Shown one piece after another: positions 47,227-56,683 of a stretch of 64,000 nucleotides of DNA; the first letter of the stretch is position 1, and each line of letters starts with the position of its first letter. The stretch is from positions 1-64,000 of the forward strand of contig KE159617.1 in the NCBI GenBank assembly GCA_000403335.2, given 5' to 3'. The translations under genes and the position numbers were made by a program. Under the pieces are notes generated by a model. The model saw nothing but the letters and a program-made list of their open reading frames with translations, searched no databases and had not been told where the DNA came from. The stretch comes from Lachnospiraceae bacterium MD335. GTDB taxonomy: Bacteria; Bacillota; Clostridia; Lachnospirales; Lachnospiraceae.

Positions 47227-47548
47227 TTTACGATGTACAAATGCGGTATAAATAATGAGAATTTGGGTAAATGGTAAGTTTTGAATGCTATTCCATACTA
47301 CAAAAGGAGAAGTATCGATTTTTACCAGTTTTTTTTAGATGCCGCAATCAACAAAAACATTATACAGAGTATCCGGACTTGTGATATAATGAGCGCAAGA
47401 GAGCAAAGCGGACTTGTACATTTTGCGAACGGCGAATGATGATCATAAATTGAAAATTTATGATATAATAAAAAAAACCCGCTGCATCCGCGCGCCGCCT
47501 GATGCAAACAAGGGGTAGGACAAAAAGCAGCGCAGAAATGAGGTACGG
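47227..47548 (+). promoter_or_regulatory. Promoter region of chemoreceptor gene
   Basis: No gene is seen in this gap. Two extended -10 boxes TGATATAAT occur (TATAAT at 47385-47390 and 47464-47469). The second is directly preceded by a perfect 8-bp inverted repeat CATAAATT-GAA-AATTTATG (47444-47462), an operator candidate. No sigma-D (motility) consensus was found by eye. Confidence 0.5.
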
Positions 47549-49633
47549 ATGAAAAAAACAAGATTTAGCGTGAAATTGGTATGTTATATTGTTATGGTAT
47601 CGCTTGTGGCACTGCTCATCAGTGCATCGATGATAAGCATCCGAATGATTGGCATTCTCGAAAACGACATGCAGCTGACAAGCCGGCAGACGATGGACTC
47701 GGCGATGACAAGCTTTCAGCGCTACACCAAGACGCTGAGCCTGCCCATTGATTTGATGTGCAGAAGCAATGATTTCAAGAAAATCGACGAGGGTTATGAC
47801 GAACGCATCAGCGGGATACAGGATTCGCTCCTGAGCGCACTCAAGGTTATTCCAAACTCCGAACGTACGTACTATTCGACTGCAAGCGGAAGATACATAC
47901 AGGCAAAAATGGTCGTGTCCGAGGAAGGCAAAAAGACGGGGGATTATATCGAGAAGACAGGCATCGACAATACCGCGCAGAACTGGTTTGCCGACTGTCA
48001 GGGGCTTGGTGGGCGCTACACCGTATTTGCGAATTTCACGGAGCCGTACGTCAATGATGACGGCGTTAATGTTTTTACGGTTTCGCAGGATTTAAAGGCT
48101 GCCGACGTGCATGTAGGCGTGGTGGCAATGGACATCAATGTGCAGGTGCTTGAGGAATATATCAACAGCATCGGATTGATGAATACCGGATTTACGTTTC
48201 TTGCAAACGAGTCGGGAGATATTATTGTAAATAACGAGAAAAATGACGTGGTTGGAAACAGCGCGGCGGAAATTCCCGTGTGGAATGAACTGATTGCGGA
48301 GGCGGATGCTTATGCGCAGGCACAGCTTGCCGAAAATCCGGACGCGGAGGTCAATCCGTTTGCAAGCATGACCTGTAAAATCGGCGGGGAAAAATATGTT
48401 GTTACGGTTTTGCAGGATTCCATAACAGGGTGGTATCTCGTGGGAATGATTGGGGACGAGGAGCTTGCGTCAAGCTTTCGTGCAATCACCGTTACTACCA
48501 TAATCTGTGTGGTACTGGCGTTGATTTTGTCCGTACTGGTGGCATTGTTTGTTTCGTATTCTATATCGCGCGAGCTTAAAAAGCTGCAGTCGGCGACAGA
48601 GCGCATGGCAAAGGGCGACCTTTCGACAAAGCTTGAGGTAAAACGGCTTGACGAGTTCGGCGAGCTGGAGCACAATTTCAACACGATGATGGACAGCATT
48701 TCGGGATTGATAAAAGAAGTGGATGCGAATTCCGACGAAATCTTCGGCATTGCAAAATCCGTGACGGAGGTATCCGCAAACACGAAAGAAATCGCCGAGC
48801 AGGTGACGGAAGCAATCGGCAGCGTGGCACAGGGCGCGACCGAGCAGGCGCAGAGCACGGCGGACGCAAACATGGAAATGGAGCGGCTTGCGGAAAGTAT
48901 GGAGGCGTCAAAAGAAAAGACGAAGCATATCGGCGACCGTTCAAGAGATACGGCGGAGCTTGGCGAAAAGGGTATTCGCATTCTTGACGAGCTGATTAAG
49001 AAGTCCGACAAGGCAAAAATTAACGCGTCGGAGTCTATCCGAATGATGACGGAAATGCTCAAATCGATTGACAAGATTAACTATATCGCAGATGTAATTA
49101 CGGATATTACATCACAGACCAATCTTCTTTCCTTAAACGCGAGCATTGAGGCGGCAAGAGCGGGAGAGGCAGGCAAAGGCTTTGCGGTTGTGGCGGACGA
49201 AATCCGGCAGCTTGCCGACCAGTCAAAGAACTCAACGGAAGAGATTAAGCAGATTTTGAACGAAATATCCGGCAATTCCGGTCAGGTGGAGAGCAGCCTT
49301 GAGGAAAGCGGCGCCATTCAGGAGGAGCAGCAGGTATCCATTAAGGAAACGCAGAATCTGTTTGAAGAAATCGGAAAGTCCGTTCAGGAGCTTTTGGCGG
49401 CAGTCGAAGAAATTGAAGCGCTGAATGCGGAGATGAACAGGGAGCGCGACAATGTCGTACATCAAATGGAGGACATCGCGTCCGTTTCCGAAACGTCGGC
49501 GGCAGCCACCCAGGAGGTCAACGCGTCCGCGGAGCAGGTCAACGACACCATGAGCCAAATGGCAGGATATGCAAAGACGTTGGATGAGATTGTAAATAAG
49601 CTGAGTGTGTCGGTGAAGCAGTTTAAACTGTAA
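47549..49633 (+). CDS. Methyl-accepting chemotaxis protein with Cache sensor
   Basis: A 694-residue receptor: membrane helix 1 (about 10-32), extracellular dCache-like domain (about 35-300), helix 2 (about 312-335), HAMP domain ([18 protein letters not shown]), then a cytoplasmic coiled coil. The signalling tip reads [20 protein letters not shown] followed by [11 protein letters not shown]. It binds CheA/CheW and controls the flagellar motor. GAGGT precedes the ATG. Its ligand is unknown; amino acids or small organic acids are usual for dCache. Confidence 0.93.
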   Translation: MKKTRFSVKLVCYIVMVSLVALLISASMISIRMIGILENDMQLTSRQTMDSAMTSFQRYTKTLSLPIDLMCRSNDFKKIDEGYDERISGIQDSLLSALKVIPNSERTYYSTASGRYIQAKMVVSEEGKKTGDYIEKTGIDNTAQNWFADCQGLGGRYTVFANFTEPYVNDDGVNVFTVSQDLKAADVHVGVVAMDINVQVLEEYINSIGLMNTGFTFLANESGDIIVNNEKNDVVGNSAAEIPVWNELIAEADAYAQAQLAENPDAEVNPFASMTCKIGGEKYVVTVLQDSITGWYLVGMIGDEELASSFRAITVTTIICVVLALILSVLVALFVSYSISRELKKLQSATERMAKGDLSTKLEVKRLDEFGELEHNFNTMMDSISGLIKEVDANSDEIFGIAKSVTEVSANTKEIAEQVTEAIGSVAQGATEQAQSTADANMEMERLAESMEASKEKTKHIGDRSRDTAELGEKGIRILDELIKKSDKAKINASESIRMMTEMLKSIDKINYIADVITDITSQTNLLSLNASIEAARAGEAGKGFAVVADEIRQLADQSKNSTEEIKQILNEISGNSGQVESSLEESGAIQEEQQVSIKETQNLFEEIGKSVQELLAAVEEIEALNAEMNRERDNVVHQMEDIASVSETSAAATQEVNASAEQVNDTMSQMAGYAKTLDEIVNKLSVSVKQFKL

Positions 49634-49665
49634 AAGACATATTTATTTATAAGAAACATAAAAAT

Positions 49666-49713
49666 AGGGCAGTTCGAAGGAATTTTATTTCCTGCGCGCT
49701 GCCCTTTCTTTTT
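49666..49713. terminator. Bidirectional terminator
   Basis: AGGGCAG (49666-49672) pairs with CTGCCCT (49699-49705), with an inner AGGAA/TTTCCT stem and a T-rich end, between convergent genes. Confidence 0.75.
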
Positions 49714-49735
49714 TGCCTAAACAACAGTTTACCAA

Positions 49736-50770
49736 TTACCAAAGCTGTAATAAATGCTGCATCAAAAGACTTACGCCTGTAATCCCCGTCCAACAGCAAA
49801 ATCCCATAAATATTGGCTTTCCGCCTGTTTTCACCAATTTTACAATATCCGTATTCAACCCGATTGCCGACATTGCAAGCACGATAAAGAACTTGCTGAG
49901 CGTCTTAATCGGCGAAAATATTTCGGATTTGACGCCAACCGAAACGGCAATCGTAGTGATAACCGATGCCGCCACAAAGTATAAAATAAACATCGGAAAA
50001 ATCTGTTTTAACGATACTTGCTTTTGACTTTCACTGTTCTTTTCGCTGCGCGAGCGCAGGAAAGCAAGCACTAAAGTAATCGGAATAATTGCAAGCGTCC
50101 GCGTCAGCTTTACCGTTACAGCAGTGTCAAGCGTTGCGGAGCCCAGTCCCCACATCGTATCCCAAGTGGATGCCGCTGCGGTAACTGACGACGTGTCATT
50201 TACGGCAGTGCCCGCAAAAATACCAAACGCCTCGCCCGTAGCGGTGCTGAATCCAAGCAGCTTTCCAAACGTCGGGAAAAAAATCGCGGCAAGCACGTTG
50301 AAAAAGAAAATCACCGAAATCGCCTGTGCAACTTCCTCGTCATCCGCATCAATCACGGGAGCCGTCGCTGCGATTGCAGAACCGCCGCAGATTGACGAAC
50401 CGACGCCGACCAAAGTCGAAATCTTGCCCGGAATATGCATCGCCTTGCACAGCACAAAGGCAATGACAAGCGAAATGGTTATCGTGCTGACAATAATCGG
50501 CAGCGACTGTTTTCCTGTTTCCACAATGACATGCAGATTCAAACCGAAACCAAGCAGCACAACTGCCCATTGCAGGATTTTTTTTGATGTAAATTTAATC
50601 CCCGCCTCAAACGGCGCTTTGTTTTTGAGAAACATCGCAATCACCATGCCCGCAATAATTGCAATTACCGCGCCGCCGATAATCGGAAACATGTTTCCCA
50701 AAAACCACGACGGCACAGCAATACACAGGCAGATAAAAATGCCTTTCCAGTTCTTTGTGATAAAATCCAT
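49736..50770 (-). CDS. YeiH/UPF0324 family membrane protein
   Basis: A 344-residue protein with about ten membrane helices. Family marks are VLLGFGLNLH, SSICGGSAIAA, FGIFAGTAVNDTSSV and a C-terminal AMSAIGLNTD. Members are called putative sulfate or sulfonate exporters; the substrate is not established. AAGGAG lies before the ATG. It is 62 bp downstream of the symporter gene and may share its transcript. Confidence 0.87.
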   Translation of the reverse strand: MDFITKNWKGIFICLCIAVPSWFLGNMFPIIGGAVIAIIAGMVIAMFLKNKAPFEAGIKFTSKKILQWAVVLLGFGLNLHVIVETGKQSLPIIVSTITISLVIAFVLCKAMHIPGKISTLVGVGSSICGGSAIAATAPVIDADDEEVAQAISVIFFFNVLAAIFFPTFGKLLGFSTATGEAFGIFAGTAVNDTSSVTAAASTWDTMWGLGSATLDTAVTVKLTRTLAIIPITLVLAFLRSRSEKNSESQKQVSLKQIFPMFILYFVAASVITTIAVSVGVKSEIFSPIKTLSKFFIVLAMSAIGLNTDIVKLVKTGGKPIFMGFCCWTGITGVSLLMQHLLQLW

Positions 50771-50832
50771 CTTTTGTACTCCTTATTGTATAGAAAATTA
50801 ATAATAAACATCTATACGAGCATAGCACAAAA

Positions 50833-52365
50833 TTACTCCTCTTTCAAATATTCTTTCCGCGAAACGTTAGAAATCGTTTCATCATAGCATTGGAACGTTC
50901 CCTCCAAGAACTTTTTGTCCAGTTTCGGACTTACCAAACTCACAACAGGCGTTACAATCAGCCCTACAATCATGGCGGCAGCGCCCGCATTAATCGGTGA
51001 CGCGATAAATTTAAAGAACATATTGGAAACCGTAATGCCCACACCGCAGATAAAGCTTGCCCAAACGCCTGCCTTTGTCACGCCTTTCCAATACAGACCA
51101 TAGAGGAACGGTGCAAGGAACGCACCTGCAAGAGCACCCCATGAAATGCCCATAAGCTGTGCGATAAACGTCGGGGGATTGAGCGCAAGCACAACGGAAA
51201 TCACGATAAAGAACACGATTAACACGCGGATATAAATCAACTGTTTTTTATCATCCATTTTTTTCACAATCGTTCCCTTAATAAAATCCAGTGTAAGCGT
51301 CGAAGCAGAAGTCAGCACAAGCGATGAAAGCGTTGACATGGACGCTGAGAGCACAAGCACAATCACTATGCCGATTAAAATGTCGGGAAGTGTTGCAAGC
51401 ATCGAAGGAACAATCGCGTCATACACAATGGAACCGTCCGCCTTGTAAATTGCAGGCGAGTCAAAAAGTCTGCCGAAGCCTCCCAAAAAATAGCACCCGC
51501 CCGACACGATAATTGCAAAAAATGTCGAAACAATGGTTCCTGTCTTGATTGCCTTCTCACTTTTAATGGCATAAAATTTATGTACCATCTGCGGAAGACC
51601 CCACGTACCGAGCGACGTAAGGATAATAACACCGAGCAGATTCAGTGGGTCAGGACCGAAAAACGACGTAAATGCACCTTTTTGCCCGAGCGTTACGGGA
51701 ATGTCCGATTCCAGCTCCGAAAGCGTCCGAATCGCCTCCATAAAACCGCCCTGTCCCGAAAGAACAGCAGCAATAACAGCAACAATACCAATCAGCATAA
51801 TAATCCCCTGAATAAAATCGTTAATCGCAGTCGCCATATATCCGCCGAGAATAACGTAAACGCCCGTGAGGACTGCCATTGTAACTACGCAGACCGTGTA
51901 GGGAATGTCAAACGCCATGCCAAAAAGCCTTGAAAGTCCGTTATACACGGACGCCGTGTACGGAATCATAAACACAAACGCAATCGCAGATGCGACCAGC
52001 TTCAACACGTTGCTGCTGTATCGTTTTCCGAAGAAATCAGGCATGGTGGCAACCTCAAGATGGTGCGTCATAACGCGCGTGCGCCTGCCCATGATAACCC
52101 ATGCAATCAATGATCCGATAACAGCGTTTCCAAGACCAATCCACGTCGATGAAATGCCGTATTTCCAGCCAAACTGTCCTGCGTAGCCGACAAATACAAC
52201 GGCGGAAAAATAAGACGTGCCGTATGCAAAAGCCGACAGCCAGGGACCAACGCTCCTGCCGCCAAGTACAAAATCAGTGGTACTTCCCGCACTCTTTCGC
52301 GTGTAAAGCCCCACGCCAATCATACAGCCGAAAAATAAAAGTAATAAAATTATTTTGATAAGCAT
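50833..52365 (-). CDS. Sodium:solute symporter (SSS family)
   Basis: A 510-residue protein with about 13 membrane helices. The LeuT-fold SSS pattern is present: GGRSVGPWLSAFAYGTSYFS in helices 1-2, and SASMSTLSSLVLTSAS in helix 8, which holds sodium-binding Ser/Thr residues. It is closest in look to the PutP (proline) branch, but the solute is not determined. The start at 52365 has GGGAGG upstream. An 18-bp inverted repeat covers its promoter. Confidence 0.9.
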   Translation of the reverse strand: MLIKIILLLLFFGCMIGVGLYTRKSAGSTTDFVLGGRSVGPWLSAFAYGTSYFSAVVFVGYAGQFGWKYGISSTWIGLGNAVIGSLIAWVIMGRRTRVMTHHLEVATMPDFFGKRYSSNVLKLVASAIAFVFMIPYTASVYNGLSRLFGMAFDIPYTVCVVTMAVLTGVYVILGGYMATAINDFIQGIIMLIGIVAVIAAVLSGQGGFMEAIRTLSELESDIPVTLGQKGAFTSFFGPDPLNLLGVIILTSLGTWGLPQMVHKFYAIKSEKAIKTGTIVSTFFAIIVSGGCYFLGGFGRLFDSPAIYKADGSIVYDAIVPSMLATLPDILIGIVIVLVLSASMSTLSSLVLTSASTLTLDFIKGTIVKKMDDKKQLIYIRVLIVFFIVISVVLALNPPTFIAQLMGISWGALAGAFLAPFLYGLYWKGVTKAGVWASFICGVGITVSNMFFKFIASPINAGAAAMIVGLIVTPVVSLVSPKLDKKFLEGTFQCYDETISNVSRKEYLKEE

Positions 52366-52386
52366 AAGAAGATGCCTCCCCATAAA

Positions 52387-52467
52387 AATAGTTTATACTT
52401 TAACACATAGACGCTTTGACGCGTTAAAGTATAAACTATTATAGCGCATTATAGGGAAGGCTGTCAA
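52387..52467 (-). promoter_or_regulatory. Symporter promoter with 18-bp inverted repeat
   Basis: On the minus strand TTGACA (52467-52462), 18 nt, TATAAT (52443-52438). AATAGTTTATACTTTAAC (plus strand 52387-52404) and its complement at 52423-52440 form a perfect 18-bp dyad with an 18-nt centre, spanning part of the -10, the transcription start and the leader to within about 20 bp of the start codon. The -35 overlaps the stop codon of the upstream esterase gene. Confidence 0.7.
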
Positions 52468-53492
52468 CTTAAAAGATTTTTAATGCCTAAAATATCACAG
52501 AGCGCCGCGTATACCTTTTCCGCCATACGCATAAAGCCGAGTGCGTTGGGGTGCGTGCCGTCAACCGTGCATTCCGCCCTGCCAAAGGTTCCGAACAGCG
52601 TTTCGCCGTCCAAAAACCATACGTTTTTATCACCGCGTTTTTTTGCGTTGGCATAAGTGGTATAGATAATTTCTTTTCGCGCCTGCGCATCGTCCTTGCC
52701 GCCGTCGGTATCCGGACGGCTCATCATTAAAATAGGAAGAGCAGGGTGCGCCGTTCTGATTGTTTGGAAAAATGCCTCGTGCGTGTCGGAAAGCTGTTTG
52801 ACATCATTGGCATTGTGGTCGTAATCGTAAACAAATACGCTTATATTTTTCAGGGATGCAATATAGTTTGCGAATGTCTGTTCACCTCTTGCAGATCCGG
52901 AAAAGCCAAAATTGCGGTAATCGGCATCAAGCCAGCGGCACACGATACTGGTGTAGGCGTTGCCCGCGCGCGATGCGCAGCCACCCTCCGTAATAGAAGA
53001 GCCGTAAAAGACAATCGGCTCTGCAATGGTGTACGCAGGCGGTTCCTTGATTGACGCCGTGTCGTCGATGCCGATTTCCATAAAAAGCAGGTGGTCATTT
53101 CGCGGGAGATTTATAGTTACGGTTTCCATTGTATTTTTTTTAACAAATGTTTTTTCCACACTGATTTCTTCCATTGTATGATAATTCGGCGCAATGTAGC
53201 CGAGATATTCGCACGACGGTCCGCTGCCCAAATAAATATCTGCGCCTGCCGAGCCTGACAGCGGGATATTGATGTCCTCTTTGGTTTGGCGCAGCGTCAT
53301 GCGGATTGTGAGATTTGCGGAATCAGTGCAAAACCGCACGCGCCCGCCCGTAGCGCGCCTGCCTAAGTAGTCGTATCGGGGCATTTGTTCGAGCATGGTT
53401 TTTGGGAGTTTATAAAATTCGCGGGTTTGGGCGTTGGCAACGGCAAGACCGTAGATTTTTAGGGGGGGTTGAGTGATGTTATAGTATTTCAT
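52464..53492 (-). CDS. SGNH/GDSL-type esterase
   Basis: A 342-residue protein without a signal peptide. An N-terminal beta domain (about 1-150) is followed by an SGNH hydrolase domain: catalytic Ser in VFYGSSITEGG, the NFGFSGSARGE block, and Asp/His in DGTHPNALGF. The layout resembles two-domain acetyl esterases acting on carbohydrates; the substrate is inferred only. It is upstream of the symporter but has separate control, since the symporter promoter lies at its 3' end. Confidence 0.8.
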   Translation of the reverse strand: MKYYNITQPPLKIYGLAVANAQTREFYKLPKTMLEQMPRYDYLGRRATGGRVRFCTDSANLTIRMTLRQTKEDINIPLSGSAGADIYLGSGPSCEYLGYIAPNYHTMEEISVEKTFVKKNTMETVTINLPRNDHLLFMEIGIDDTASIKEPPAYTIAEPIVFYGSSITEGGCASRAGNAYTSIVCRWLDADYRNFGFSGSARGEQTFANYIASLKNISVFVYDYDHNANDVKQLSDTHEAFFQTIRTAHPALPILMMSRPDTDGGKDDAQARKEIIYTTYANAKKRGDKNVWFLDGETLFGTFGRAECTVDGTHPNALGFMRMAEKVYAALCDILGIKNLLS

Positions 53493-53795
53493 ACGGAGTT
53501 CTTCCTTTTGCTGATTTTGAAAATGTTTTTATTTATACAGATAAAGAATACCATTTCGAAATTAGTGCGTCAATAAGTGCAGGTTAAGTTAGATTCATGT
53601 ATAGATAAAAGAATTAAATTAGGGGATAAATTTAGTATGATATGGAAACCAAAACGGATATAAGAAATTAAATGACAGTTAAAAAAAATATATATTATTT
53701 AACATACAATCAATTGTTATAAACCTTAAATTTTGCTATGCTATAGAAAACGTGAGCTTTAATTTGAGCCCAAATTAATTAAGGAGATAAATATC
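53493..53795. other. AT-rich divergent intergenic region
   Basis: No gene is seen. It separates the minus-strand esterase from the plus-strand XRE regulator. TTGTTA (53714-53719), 17 nt, TATGCT (53737-53742) is a weak promoter for the regulator, and AATTTG-AGCC-CAAATT close to the start codon may be its operator. Confidence 0.45.
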
Positions 53796-54845
53796 ATGCA
53801 AATTGGAGCTGTAATCAGAACATATCGAAAAAAGAAAGGCTTTACACAAGAAGAAATGGCAACCAGACTTGGGGTCACAACGCCTGCCGTCAATAAATGG
53901 GAAAACGGCAATTCACAGCCCGACATCGGCTTGCTTGCTCCGATTGCGAGACTTCTTGGCATATCGCCGGATACATTACTGTCGTTCCATGAAGAGCTTT
54001 CGGCAGAGGAGATTAACAATATAATCAAAGAACTGAATGAAAAATTGGAGACTGTGCCATATGCGGAGGTATTTGGGTGGGCGGAACAGATTTTGCAGGA
54101 GTATCCTAACTGCAATCAGTTAATTTGGCAGATGGCAGTTGTTTTGGACGCAGGACGCATAACAAGGAATATAGAAAATATAGAGCAGTACGACGAGCCG
54201 ATTACGCGGTATTATCAAATTGTGTTGGAAGACAAAGATTCACAAATTAGAAAGCAGGCGGCAGGTTCGCTGTTTGGGTTTTATGTCAGGAAAGAGGAGT
54301 ATGACCGGGCGCAGGAGTGTTTGGAGTATTTTTCAAAGGACGATCCTGCCCGGATGTTGAAGCAGGCGCAGATTTACAAGCAGAAGGGATTGGAGGAGGA
54401 GGCGTATCGGGAGTATGAGCAGTTGATATTCACAAATTATCAGGTGTTTAATCAGGCGCTAAGCATGCTTTATCTGCTTTCGATGGAGAAGGGGGATTAT
54501 GAAAGGGCGAAACGATATTTGGATAAACAGAGCGAGCTTGCAAAAATACTGGAAATGGGGCGCTACAATGAATTGGCAAGGTATCTTGATTTTGCGGCGG
54601 GCAGGAAGGATGCGGCGGAAACAGTAAGAATTATGAAAGAGCTGCTTGACAATATCCATACGCTCGGCGGGTTTACGAAGTCGTTTTTGTATGAGCATTT
54701 GCATTATAAACCGATTGAACCGTCATTTTGTGAGCGGGTGAAAAAAGAACTGCTTGCATGTATGAAAGACAAAGAAGGGTTTGCCTATATGAAAGGCTGC
54801 GAGGAGTGGGAGCAGATGATGCAGGAAGCGGGGACTACAGTGTAA
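53796..54845 (+). CDS. XRE-family regulator with TPR-like C-terminus
   Basis: A 349-residue protein. Residues 1-65 are an XRE helix-turn-helix (KKGFTQEEMATRLGVTTPAV, then NKWENGNSQPDIGLL). The remaining helical part (about 75-345) looks like tetratricopeptide repeats, for example EEYDRAQECLEYFSKDD. Such proteins respond to peptides or protein partners; the target is unknown. AAGGAG precedes the ATG. Its last codons are in a palindrome shared with the convergent DUF4317 gene. Confidence 0.8.
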   Translation: MQIGAVIRTYRKKKGFTQEEMATRLGVTTPAVNKWENGNSQPDIGLLAPIARLLGISPDTLLSFHEELSAEEINNIIKELNEKLETVPYAEVFGWAEQILQEYPNCNQLIWQMAVVLDAGRITRNIENIEQYDEPITRYYQIVLEDKDSQIRKQAAGSLFGFYVRKEEYDRAQECLEYFSKDDPARMLKQAQIYKQKGLEEEAYREYEQLIFTNYQVFNQALSMLYLLSMEKGDYERAKRYLDKQSELAKILEMGRYNELARYLDFAAGRKDAAETVRIMKELLDNIHTLGGFTKSFLYEHLHYKPIEPSFCERVKKELLACMKDKEGFAYMKGCEEWEQMMQEAGTTV

Positions 54846-54867
54846 CAATTGTTACACCGTAGTCTCC
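54831..54867. terminator. Shared palindrome of two convergent genes
   Basis: GGGACTACAGTGTAAC (54831-54846) pairs with GTTACACCGTAGTCTCC (54851-54867) around AATT with one mismatch. It contains the last codons and stops of both genes and probably stops both transcripts. Confidence 0.6.
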
Positions 54868-56159
54868 ACTCCGTTTAAATTTATATGTTCGTTTTCTTCC
54901 ATCGGTATCAGCAGATACTTCTGACCGTCTATGGTCTGCGCTTTAACCTGCTCCGCTTTATCAGGTTTCATGCGCAGAAAGACTTCCGCCCAGTTTTTTG
55001 CTTCCTCGGGATCAAGCGGCGCTTCCATTTTTACAAGTGTTTCGATTTGCTCCGTTTTTTCAAGGTTTTCCTGTTTGGTATCGTTTAGCTCCTGTTTTAA
55101 TGTGGCAACCTCTTCAAGCAGCTTGACCTCTTTTTTTTCTTTATTGTTTTTTTCAATTGCTTTTTCGTTGACAAGATTTTTTACGGCAGGCGGCTGGTCG
55201 CTGAATTCTTCCGTGAAATGGCTTTGAATCAGTGCGACGGCAGCGTCGGGAATTTCGCTGTCAGCAAGCACATCCTTTATCATTTCGGCAGTCAGCGTCA
55301 GCTCTTCAGGGTCAATTACCACCAAATCCTCCATCGCAGCCTCATGTTCCTCCACAATGTCATTGAGCTTTTCCTGAATATTAATCAGCATACCGTCGCT
55401 GTCTTCGATAATCGGAGCGATTGCCGCCTTTACGATACTGCCGAATGTGTTCTGCTCCTCCGTCGCCGTGCGCTTTGCTCCGCAGCCAAGCGCCGTTTCA
55501 ATAAAATCTCTGTGCGAATCCTTTGCATCACGCACATAGTATGTAAGCGAATGGACATCGGCAGAACGCTCCGCGAACGACGGAAACAGAAAGCCCACGT
55601 CAGGCATTCCGACCACCCTGTCCTGAATACGCACACCAATGCGGTTTTCGTCCTCGCGGTATCCAAGTCCCGGCTTTGAGAGATTGACGGGGCAGATGGC
55701 GCACAGAAGGTAATCGAAAACCTCTTCGGATTCGTCGAGTTTGAGGTCATCGTTTGTCTTGGTCATTACGTCGTAGGCGTCATGGAAGACTAGAATCAGA
55801 TAGTTTCCGACGTAATCATAATTTTCAATAATCATATCGTACAGGTGTTCAAGAAGGTCGGGATTTTTCAGACCGCTCTCGCGCAGTCCGAGCAGATATT
55901 GCTGCTTTCCTCCGCTTTCCTCTTCGCTTTTCTCGAATTTCAGTTCGAGCAGGTTGTTTCCGATGGTTCCTGAAAGCGCTTTTTTGGCAATGTCCAAATA
56001 TTTGTGAAACTCTGCTTCATCCAAATTCAGAAAGGTTTCGTTCAGTTCTACAATTTTATTTTTGTTGGAATCCACATAACAGCCGCACATGCGCGTGATT
56101 GTACAGTTTTCCTTTTTAAAACGGCGTTTTAGCTCTAGAATATCTCGGTTTCTCAGCAT
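54852..56159 (-). CDS. DUF4317 protein
   Basis: A 435-residue soluble protein of a family restricted mainly to Clostridia. It starts MLRNRDILELKRRFKKENCT followed by CTITRMCGCYVD, with conserved FHDAYDVMTKTNDD and a C-terminal coiled coil (about residues 330-370, Glu/Lys-rich). Function is unknown. Good GGAGG-type site upstream. No partner nearby. Confidence 0.82.
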   Translation of the reverse strand: MLRNRDILELKRRFKKENCTITRMCGCYVDSNKNKIVELNETFLNLDEAEFHKYLDIAKKALSGTIGNNLLELKFEKSEEESGGKQQYLLGLRESGLKNPDLLEHLYDMIIENYDYVGNYLILVFHDAYDVMTKTNDDLKLDESEEVFDYLLCAICPVNLSKPGLGYREDENRIGVRIQDRVVGMPDVGFLFPSFAERSADVHSLTYYVRDAKDSHRDFIETALGCGAKRTATEEQNTFGSIVKAAIAPIIEDSDGMLINIQEKLNDIVEEHEAAMEDLVVIDPEELTLTAEMIKDVLADSEIPDAAVALIQSHFTEEFSDQPPAVKNLVNEKAIEKNNKEKKEVKLLEEVATLKQELNDTKQENLEKTEQIETLVKMEAPLDPEEAKNWAEVFLRMKPDKAEQVKAQTIDGQKYLLIPMEENEHINLNGVETTV

Positions 56160-56336
56160 AAGTAACCTCCTTCGTCAAAAAAGGAGAAGATTGCTCTTCC
56201 CCGCTCTTTATTTTATAAGGATACCATAAATATGGCGTAAAGTCTATTAAAAATTTCTGCGTTACCAGAACGAAGTGATAGGGTGCTTTGGGTATTTTCT
56301 AATTGAGTAAATTTGATCAATATAGTAAAATAATAA

Positions 56337-56456
56337 AGAAATGAGAAAGACAAAACGAAGCTGGAAGTGTTGCAGAAGGTTTCTCCACAGACAATCCTTG
56401 TCAAAATTCAGGAGCAGTACCATCTAAGTCCTGAAGCGTCTGAAAAGTATCTGTAA
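56337..56456 (+). pseudogene. Possible 3' remnant of a lost gene
   Basis: A 39-codon open stretch, ending in TAA (56454-56456), reads like the C-terminus of a real protein (KLEVLQKVSPQTILVKIQEQ, then YHLSPEASEKYL) with codon use like the neighbouring genes. It has no start with a ribosome site and is preceded by two stops. A perfect 10-bp hairpin follows directly. The parent family is not recognised. Confidence 0.35.
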
Positions 56457-56461
56457 AAAGG

Positions 56462-56496
56462 TTGCCAGTCCTGTATTTGACTTATGGGACTGGCAA
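56462..56496 (+). terminator. Hairpin after the gene remnant
   Basis: TTGCCAGTCC (56462-56471) pairs perfectly with GGACTGGCAA (56487-56496); the following tail is only moderately T-rich (TATTTCT). Confidence 0.55.
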
Positions 56497-56683
56497 TATT
56501 TCTGCCAAAATATAAGATTGTCTTTTTTATTTGTCATTTCACTTCGTTATATTGGACAACCGAAATTTTAGGGTGTAAAAACGTTGGAAATCTGTTATAA
56601 TCAAAAATAAGAAATTGAGCGGAAATTTTGGAAAATAAAAAAACATATAAATCAGCAACAACAATAACGGAAAGGAAACAGAA

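Larger units (their letters stand above)
56160..56683. other. Intergenic region with a possible gene remnant
   Basis: No full gene is seen in this 524-bp gap. It holds the fragment at 56337-56456 and a terminator-like hairpin at 56462-56496; the rest is AT-rich leader before the nicotinate phosphoribosyltransferase gene. Confidence 0.5.

Noticed and set aside
48310-49074. 254-codon minus-strand frame
   Set aside because: It is a serine/isoleucine-rich shadow opposite the chemoreceptor gene.
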